From: Hyphomicrobiales bacterium
GTDB lineage: Bacteria > Pseudomonadota > Alphaproteobacteria > Rhizobiales > Aestuariivirgaceae
Length of the DNA stretch: 10,125 nucleotides
NCBI GenBank assembly: GCA_025362535.1
Contig: JANYGE010000022.1
Span: 1-10,125 of the forward strand
Reading direction: 5' to 3'
A model generated the notes under the pieces. It searched no databases and was not told where the DNA came from. It worked only from the letters and a program-made list of their open reading frames with translations. The number at the start of each line of letters is the position of its first letter. The first letter of the stretch is position 1. Both the position numbers and the translations under genes were made by a program. Positions 4,958-10,125 of the stretch are shown here, in pieces.

Positions 4958-7609
4958 ATGGCCCTCGACACAAAATTCAATCCTGCTGAAATGGAAACCC
5001 GCCTTTATGCCCAGTGGGAAGAAGGTGGATATTTCAAGCCTGGCCGCAAGCCCAAGGCCAAGCCTTTTACCATTGTAATTCCGCCCCCCAATGTGACGGG
5101 TTCGCTGCATATGGGCCATGCTCTCAACAACACGATCCAAGATATTCTGTGCCGCTTTGAACGCATGCGCGGACGCGATGTGTTGTGGCAACCGGGCACC
5201 GACCATGCGGGCATTGCCACGCAGATGGTGGTGGAGCGTTTGCTGCAAAAGGAAAACAAAACCGATCGCCGCAGTATGGGCCGCGAAGCGTTTTTGAAGC
5301 GCGTATGGGAATGGAAAGAAGAATCTGGCGGCATCATCACGCAACAGCTTCGCCGTTTGGGTGCTTCCTGTGATTGGAGCCGTGAACGCTTCACCATGGA
5401 TGAGGGCCTCTCCAAAGCTGTGCGTAAAGTGTTTGTGCAGCTCTATAAAGAGAAGCTGATTTACAAAGACAAGCGCTTGGTGAACTGGGATCCGGTTTTT
5501 GAAACCGCGATCTCTGATCTCGAAGTTGAAACGCGAGAAACCAAGGGTGCGATGTGGAGTTTTGCTTATCCATTGGTGGATGGTCCGGTGGATGGGATTT
5601 CTGAAATTGTGATTTCCACCACGCGGCCTGAAACCATGTTGGGGGATGGTGCTGTTGCTGTGCATCCTTCTGATGAGCGTTATAAAAATCTCATCGGCAA
5701 ACTTGTGCGCCTGCCGATTGCTGAACGCCACATTCCGATTATCGCTGATGAATATCCGGATCCAGAATTTGGCACGGGTGCGGTGAAGATTACGGGTGCG
5801 CATGATGTGAATGATTTTGAAGTTGCAAAACGCAACAACATTCCGTTGATCATGCTGATGGATAAAAAAGCCCGTATGATTTCCACACCGGAAAATCATG
5901 TGCCGCAACGTTATGATGGGGTGGATCGCTACAAGGCGCGCGAAATGGTGCTGGAAGAAATTGAGGCGCTGGGCTTCTATCGCGGCAAAGAAGAGAAAAT
6001 GATTCCGCAGCCCTTTGGAGATCGCTCCAATGTGGTGATCGAGCCGATGCTCACCGAGCAATGGTATGTTGATGCCGCCACGCTGGCCAAGCCTGCGATT
6101 GCCGCCGTGGATAAGGGCGACACGGTTTTCATTCCGAAGAATTGGGATAAAACATATTATGAGTGGATGAATAATATTCAACCCTGGTGCATCTCGCGCC
6201 AACTGTGGTGGGGCCACCAGATTCCGGCGTGGTATGGTTCAGACGGAAAAATCTATGTTGAAGAAACCGTTGAAGAAGCTCAGGCCGCTGCGGGTGTGGA
6301 CGTTACGCTCACACGTGACGAAGATGTGCTCGACACATGGTTCTCATCTGCCCTTTGGCCCTTCTCTACATTTGGCTGGCCGGATAAAACACCGGAACTG
6401 AAGCGCCATTATAAAACTGATGTGCTGGTCACAGGTTTTGACATCATCTTCTTCTGGGTGGCCCGCATGATGATGATGGGCTTGCACTTCATGAAGGAAG
6501 TGCCGTTCCACACGGTTTATATTCACGCATTGGTCCGTGATGAGAAGGGCCAGAAAATGAGTAAGTCCAAGGGCAATGTGATTGATCCATTGGAACTCAT
6601 TGATGAATATGGCGCAGATGCCTTACGCTTCACCATGGCGGCGATGGCGGCACAGGGGCGCGACCTTAAACTCGCCAAGAACCGCGTAGAAGGCTATCGC
6701 AATTTCGCAACCAAGCTGTGGAATGCGGCGCGCTTTGCTGAAATGAATGGTGTTGTGCGGGATGAAAATTATGATCCGGTTGCAGCGCGTGTCACCGTCA
6801 ATCGCTGGATCGCCGGTGAAGCCGCGCGCACGCGCGATGCGGTGACCAAGGCGATTGAAGAACATAAATATAATGAAGCCGCTGCTTCGCTTTATCACTT
6901 CGCGTGGAATGTGTTCTGCGATTGGTATGTGGAATTGATCAAGCCGATTTTAACGGGCGATGATGAAACCGCCAAAGCCGAAACCCGTGCATCTGTGGCT
7001 TGGGCTTTTGACCAAATTCTGCTGCTGCTGCACCCGTTCATGCCGTTTATCACCGAGGAATTGTGGGGCAAGACCGCCATGCGTTCCAAGATGTTGATCG
7101 ACGCCGAATGGCCGAGTTACGCTGGCCTCGGCGATGCCAAAGCTGATGCTGAAATGGATTGGGTGATCAGGCTAATTTCTGAAATCCGCTCGGTGCGGTC
7201 TGAAATGAATGTGAATGCTGGAGCTAAAATTCCGTGTGTGATCGTGGGTGCTGGTCAGGAAGCGCGCAGACGGGCAGGGGCCTGGGAAGCTGAGATCATG
7301 CGGCTGGCCAGATTGTCGTCCATGGTGTTCGAAGATGTGGTGCCCACATCATCGGCGCAGATTGCTTTGGATGAAGCCACAGTGGCGTTGCCGTTGGAAG
7401 GCATGATCGATTTTGCCGCCGAACGCGCTCGGCTCAACAAAGAACTCGAAAAAATCGCCAAGGACATGGCGGGCATTGATGGCCGACTGAATAATCCGGG
7501 CTTTGTGGCCAAGGCACCAGAAGATGTGTTGGTTGAATCACGCGAGCGCAAGGCTGAGCTTGAAGTGATGAAGGCCAAAGTTGGCGAGGCGCTTAAGCGG
7601 TTAGGCTGA
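4958..7609 (+). CDS. valS: Valyl-tRNA synthetase
   Basis: An 883-aa class I aminoacyl-tRNA synthetase that charges tRNA-Val with valine in an ATP-dependent, two-step cytoplasmic reaction and edits misacylated threonine. IPPPNVTGSLHMGH holds the HIGH-type motif (HMGH, 51-54). STTRPETMLGD (220-230) lies in the CP1 editing domain. DTWFSSALWPFSTFGWPD (from 459) is a ValRS hallmark. KMSKS (533-537) is the second ATP-binding signature. HPFMPFITEELW (near 692) is in the anticodon-binding helical domain. The end (about 817-883) is the tRNA-arm coiled coil typical of ValRS. The length is at the short end for the family but all domains are present. The ATG lacks a strong ribosome site. It probably heads a transcript with the DMT transporter (23-nt gap) and ogt. 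Confidence 0.98.
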   Translation: MALDTKFNPAEMETRLYAQWEEGGYFKPGRKPKAKPFTIVIPPPNVTGSLHMGHALNNTIQDILCRFERMRGRDVLWQPGTDHAGIATQMVVERLLQKENKTDRRSMGREAFLKRVWEWKEESGGIITQQLRRLGASCDWSRERFTMDEGLSKAVRKVFVQLYKEKLIYKDKRLVNWDPVFETAISDLEVETRETKGAMWSFAYPLVDGPVDGISEIVISTTRPETMLGDGAVAVHPSDERYKNLIGKLVRLPIAERHIPIIADEYPDPEFGTGAVKITGAHDVNDFEVAKRNNIPLIMLMDKKARMISTPENHVPQRYDGVDRYKAREMVLEEIEALGFYRGKEEKMIPQPFGDRSNVVIEPMLTEQWYVDAATLAKPAIAAVDKGDTVFIPKNWDKTYYEWMNNIQPWCISRQLWWGHQIPAWYGSDGKIYVEETVEEAQAAAGVDVTLTRDEDVLDTWFSSALWPFSTFGWPDKTPELKRHYKTDVLVTGFDIIFFWVARMMMMGLHFMKEVPFHTVYIHALVRDEKGQKMSKSKGNVIDPLELIDEYGADALRFTMAAMAAQGRDLKLAKNRVEGYRNFATKLWNAARFAEMNGVVRDENYDPVAARVTVNRWIAGEAARTRDAVTKAIEEHKYNEAAASLYHFAWNVFCDWYVELIKPILTGDDETAKAETRASVAWAFDQILLLLHPFMPFITEELWGKTAMRSKMLIDAEWPSYAGLGDAKADAEMDWVIRLISEIRSVRSEMNVNAGAKIPCVIVGAGQEARRRAGAWEAEIMRLARLSSMVFEDVVPTSSAQIALDEATVALPLEGMIDFAAERARLNKELEKIAKDMAGIDGRLNNPGFVAKAPEDVLVESRERKAELEVMKAKVGEALKRLG

Positions 7610-7632
7610 GCGCGGACCATTCGAAAGTGACA

Positions 7633-8526
7633 ATGAAGCCACGAGATGTTGGTGTTTACATTTTCTTAGCGATAGCTTGGGGCTTTTCGTTCTTGCTTTT
7701 GGTTAAGGCGATTCATGCTTTTGGCTGGGTAGGTGCCGTTTGTTTTCGGGGCTTAATTGCTGCGATAACTTTGCTTGCGTTTTCGCGTTTGATGACACGA
7801 AAATTAGAACTGATATCCAAATGGCGACAACTGAGTGTTGTAGGTGCAACCACAGTGGCCGGCCAGCTGGTTGGCCTATCACTTTCAACGCCTCGCATTG
7901 GCACGGCCATGTCTGCCATTTTAGTTGCGGCTATTCCATTGTTCTCGATGTTCATCAGCCGAGTGTGGGGGCTTGAGAAGCTTAAAGGTTCACGTTTGTT
8001 TGGATTGTTTTTAGGGATCATCGGGCTTTTGGTTTTGGTTGGTTTTCCTGTTGTTGCATTTACCAGCGAATTTCTATTTGGAATCTTTGCATGCATTTGC
8101 GGTTGCTTTTGTGCAGCCTTCGGGGGCGTTTACGCGAGCCATGTTTTGAAGAATGTGGATCCGTGGGAAGTTGCAACGGGAGCATTTATCTCGGGGAGTT
8201 TAATGGTTCTGCCTTTGATTGTTTTTGTTCCCATTCCAACTGTGCCGCAGCCTGTCGATTACCTGTGGCTCATCATATTGGGCAGTGTGATGAGTGCTAC
8301 GACATATGTTTTGTTTTTTGGACTTGTAGCTTCGATTGGGGCGACCAAGGCTGTGAGTGTTGAATTTGTTGTGACAGTGATCGCCGTTATTGTGGGAGCG
8401 ACAGTGTTGGGAGAAAGACTTTCCATTTTACAATGGGCAGGAGCTGGAATCGTGCTTGTGGGATGTGTTTTGGTTCTTGGGCTTTTCCCTTATAGTCGCA
8501 GGAATGAAAATCAACCAAGGCCCTAA
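7633..8526 (+). CDS. EamA/DMT-family transporter, 10 TM segments
   Basis: This 297-aa inner-membrane protein belongs to the drug/metabolite transporter superfamily. It has about ten hydrophobic helices arranged as two five-helix EamA repeats (about 5-140 and 150-290). Typical marks are an early AWGFSFLL helix, a FRGL segment in helix 2, ILVAAIPLFSM near helix 4, and the late VVTVIAVIVGATVLGERLS, where a GE pair ends helix 9. DMT proteins export or import small metabolites such as amino acids or nucleosides; no substrate can be read from the sequence. ATG 7633 is used; an in-frame GTG at 7627 would add two residues, and neither has a strong ribosome site. The 3' end overlaps ogt by 23 nt, suggesting translational coupling. 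Confidence 0.88.
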   Translation: MKPRDVGVYIFLAIAWGFSFLLLVKAIHAFGWVGAVCFRGLIAAITLLAFSRLMTRKLELISKWRQLSVVGATTVAGQLVGLSLSTPRIGTAMSAILVAAIPLFSMFISRVWGLEKLKGSRLFGLFLGIIGLLVLVGFPVVAFTSEFLFGIFACICGCFCAAFGGVYASHVLKNVDPWEVATGAFISGSLMVLPLIVFVPIPTVPQPVDYLWLIILGSVMSATTYVLFFGLVASIGATKAVSVEFVVTVIAVIVGATVLGERLSILQWAGAGIVLVGCVLVLGLFPYSRRNENQPRP

Positions 8527-9031
8527 CTTGCAAATCCTCTCCGACCACATTCAAACGCCCCTCGGCGCTATGATCCTTCTCGCATCTGATGGCGTGATGT
8601 TGTTGCTGGAATTTATTGATGCCGAGGGGAGGGTGGAGCGGGAGATGGGAAAGCGGTTTGGCTCTGTGCAAGTTACACCTGCCCAAAATCCCTTTGGGTT
8701 TTCTGAACGCATCATAAATTATTTTGCGGGCGATCTGCACACCATTGACGCCATCCCCACTGATGGAGGCGGCACGGAATTCCAGAGGCGTGTGTGGGCG
8801 GGGCTTCGCGAGATTCCATGCGGTGTTACAATTTCATATGGCGAACTCGCCACGCGGCTGGGTGATAAAAATGCTATGCGCGCTGTGGGGCTGGCCAATG
8901 GGCGCAATCCGATTGCCATTGTGGTGCCGTGCCACCGCGTGATTGGCGCAAATGGATCGATGACCGGATATGGCGGCGGCATGGCGCGCAAGGAATGGTT
9001 GCTGCGCCATGAAGGGGCGTTGTTGATTTAG
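8504..9031 (+). CDS. ogt: Methylated-DNA--protein-cysteine S-methyltransferase (Ogt type)
   Basis: This 175-aa DNA repair protein transfers the alkyl group of O6-alkylguanine (or O4-alkylthymine) to its own cysteine, a suicide reaction. The acceptor is Cys143 in VVPCHRVIG. RAVGLANGRNP (126-136) carries the helix-turn-helix arginine and asparagine hinge seen in the family, and FQRRVWAGLREIPCGVTISYGELA (93-116) is the conserved DNA-binding domain entry. There is no N-terminal Ada metal-binding or AraC domain, so it is the constitutive Ogt/MGMT form. The start is uncertain: ATG 8504 has AGGA directly against it, whereas TTG 8528, just after the transporter's stop, has AAGG at a good 7-nt spacing and would give a 167-aa protein beginning at QILSDHIQTPLG. 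The 3' end meets the convergent gene with interlocked stop codons. Confidence 0.93.
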   Translation: MKINQGPNLQILSDHIQTPLGAMILLASDGVMLLLEFIDAEGRVEREMGKRFGSVQVTPAQNPFGFSERIINYFAGDLHTIDAIPTDGGGTEFQRRVWAGLREIPCGVTISYGELATRLGDKNAMRAVGLANGRNPIAIVVPCHRVIGANGSMTGYGGGMARKEWLLRHEGALLI

Positions 9032-9501
9032 CTGCGAGCCAGGCGCGTGAGAATATATGAACCGAGCAGGCGCGCGCTATTGCGGACTGCAGGTGAGGGC
9101 GGAGCTGAGGCATAATGTTTCAGAAGCTTTTCAATCACTTCGCCCAGCGTTCCAGCTGAGGTGAGCGTTGAAAGCACGGCCAAAACTGGCCTTGTTAGAA
9201 AATAAGCTTTCTGGCCATCTTGCTGGCGGAGCAGACCTTCAATGCGCATCCAATCCTCCGTGCGTCCGGTGAGCTTTCCAGCCTCGCCATCATCCATGCC
9301 CATGGTCACGCGGAGCATCGTGGTGCGGTCAAACAGGGGGGAGGCGATTGGGGTTTTTCCATAGAGATTGGCAAGGATTAAAACCAGAAATTCGAAAAAC
9401 CGTTCGCGCATGCCAGCCGTGTTTTCAGGCTGGTCCGGTTCGGCGGTGATTTCCAGTTGGGCCAAGCAGCTGGTGACGAGTTGATCGAGTTCTATGGTCA
9501 T
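9028..9501 (-). CDS. Protein of unknown function beside cobM
   Basis: I do not recognise this 157-aa protein. It has no signal peptide or membrane segment and looks soluble and mainly helical. Visible blocks are an acidic N-terminal 30 residues, FFEFLVLILANLYGKTP (35-51), a central DRTTMLRVTMGMDDGEAG, DWMRIEGLLRQQDG, and a more regular C-terminal half with YFLTRPVLAVLST, LGEVIEKLLKHYA and a final RNSARLLGSYILTRLARS. The good amphipathic periodicity and normal codon use argue for a real gene. The ATG at 9501 has no clear ribosome site; a TATATAG string lies close upstream. The cobM stop is 35 nt upstream, so the two may share a transcript, but nothing in the protein suggests a corrin-pathway enzyme. 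Its stop interlocks with that of ogt. Confidence 0.75.
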   Translation of the reverse strand: MTIELDQLVTSCLAQLEITAEPDQPENTAGMRERFFEFLVLILANLYGKTPIASPLFDRTTMLRVTMGMDDGEAGKLTGRTEDWMRIEGLLRQQDGQKAYFLTRPVLAVLSTLTSAGTLGEVIEKLLKHYASAPPSPAVRNSARLLGSYILTRLARS

Positions 9502-9536
9502 GGAACTATATAAAGCAGTGAAGCCTCTCGAAATCG

Positions 9537-10125
9537 TTAAGCTTGCTTTTTCGAAGTTTTGCGGTTGCGTAGCACATGCTCGTGGTTTTTGTCGTAGAGG
9601 GCTGAATCTTTGAAATTGTGATTACCCAAAACCTCACCCACCAAGATCAGAGCGGTTCTGGTGAGCTTTGCGGCTTTCACTTTTTTGGCAATGGTTGAAA
9701 GTGTTCCATGGATGAATTTTTCATCTGGCCAGGTGACGCGATACGCCACCACTACAGGGCAATCAGCGCCATAATGTGGGGTAAGTGCGCGCTCAATATG
9801 GGCGAGGTTGCGGATGGAAAGATGGATAGCGAGCGTGGCTTTTGAGGCACCGAGCAATTCCAACTCTTCGCCCGGCGGCATGGCGCTGGCTTGCATGGTG
9901 GTGCGGGTGAGAATGACAGTTTGGGCAATCTCGGGCAGCGTGAATTCGGTTTTTAATGCGGCGGCAGCAGCGGCGAAGGCGGGAACGCCAGGGGTCACAT
10001 CATAGTCAATGCCCAGCGCATCAAGCTTGCGCATCTGTTCAGCAATTGCTCCATATAAAGAGGGATCACCCGAATGCACACGCGCCACGTTCTGGCCTTT
10101 GGCATGGGCGGCTTTAATTTCATCG
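9537..10125 (-). CDS. cobM: Precorrin-4 C11-methyltransferase, N-terminus beyond window
   Basis: 195 codons of CobM are present; about 60 N-terminal residues lie outside the right edge. CobM transfers a methyl group from SAM to C-11 of precorrin-4 to give precorrin-5 in the aerobic cobalamin pathway. The visible start reads DEIKAAHAKGQNVARVHSGDPSLYGA in continuous frame; RVHSGDPSLYG is the tetrapyrrole-methylase SAM-binding motif. VTPGVPAFAAAAAAL follows, then ILTRTTMQASAMPPGEEL, where CobM differs from its relatives. AIHLSIRNL, GADCPVVVAYRVTWPDE and ALILVGEVL complete the fold. The C-terminal FKDSALYD followed by a basic tail is usual for the alphaproteobacterial enzyme. Anaerobic CbiF is homologous and catalyses the equivalent step; the sequence style fits CobM. 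It ends 35 nt before the unknown gene downstream. Confidence 0.95.
   Translation of the reverse strand, partial: DEIKAAHAKGQNVARVHSGDPSLYGAIAEQMRKLDALGIDYDVTPGVPAFAAAAAALKTEFTLPEIAQTVILTRTTMQASAMPPGEELELLGASKATLAIHLSIRNLAHIERALTPHYGADCPVVVAYRVTWPDEKFIHGTLSTIAKKVKAAKLTRTALILVGEVLGNHNFKDSALYDKNHEHVLRNRKTSKKQA

Noticed and set aside
4760..6217. 485-codon open frame on the minus strand opposite valS
   Set aside because: It is antisense to unmistakable valS sequence, starts inside the palindromic element, has a His/Arg/Asn-rich composition without domain pattern, and arises from the codon bias of valS.

Overview
The window reads as chromosomal DNA of an alphaproteobacterium, most likely Hyphomicrobiales (Rhizobiales). 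The evidence is the run of a PIMT-like methyltransferase, a TolC-type outer-membrane channel, a PopZ/DUF2497 polar organizer and valS, together with an aerobic-type cobM and a rhizobial-style cysK N-terminus. Base composition looks close to 50% G+C over most of the window (valS lines counted by eye gave about 48-53%). The GT8 locus is visibly AT-richer. I cannot name a genus. No mobile gene, CRISPR array or phage module is visible. The window is mostly housekeeping, with a few small anomalies.

Layout, left to right. Minus strand: the first 18 codons of cysteine synthase, then tRNA-Asn(GUU) with its own terminator, which separates it from cysK. Plus strand: a small two-helix membrane protein (337-603) driven by a well-formed sigma70-like promoter that overlaps the divergent tRNA-Asn promoter. 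Minus strand: a family 8 glycosyltransferase gene (1520-600) that begins 27 nt downstream of tRNA-Cys(GCA) and carries an in-frame TAA at codon 27, so it looks like a recent pseudogene. Plus strand: pcm-like methyltransferase, tolC and popZ. A 122-bp palindromic mosaic repeat follows, then valS, a 10-TM EamA/DMT transporter and an Ogt-type DNA alkyltransferase. Minus strand: a conserved-looking protein of unknown function (9501-9028), and at the right edge cobM, truncated at its N-terminus by the window end.

How the genes work together: valS, eamA and ogt are packed head to tail (23-nt gap, then a 23-nt overlap) and are probably one transcript. pcm, tolC and popZ are codirectional but separated by 95-138 nt, so they may have their own promoters. 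popZ is the polarity/cell-cycle gene of the window, and tolC is the outer-membrane exit duct for efflux or type I secretion. cobM belongs to aerobic cobalamin synthesis, and the gene just downstream of it may be cotranscribed. The two convergent junctions (600-603 and 9028-9031) interlock their stop codons in 4 nt and leave no space for a terminator.

The best candidates for a second look are the nonsense-interrupted glycosyltransferase, the multi-hairpin intergenic element preceded by a GGGTA-type G-rich tract at the popZ stop codon, and the unrecognised protein beside cobM. I found no convincing undescribed multi-gene system.
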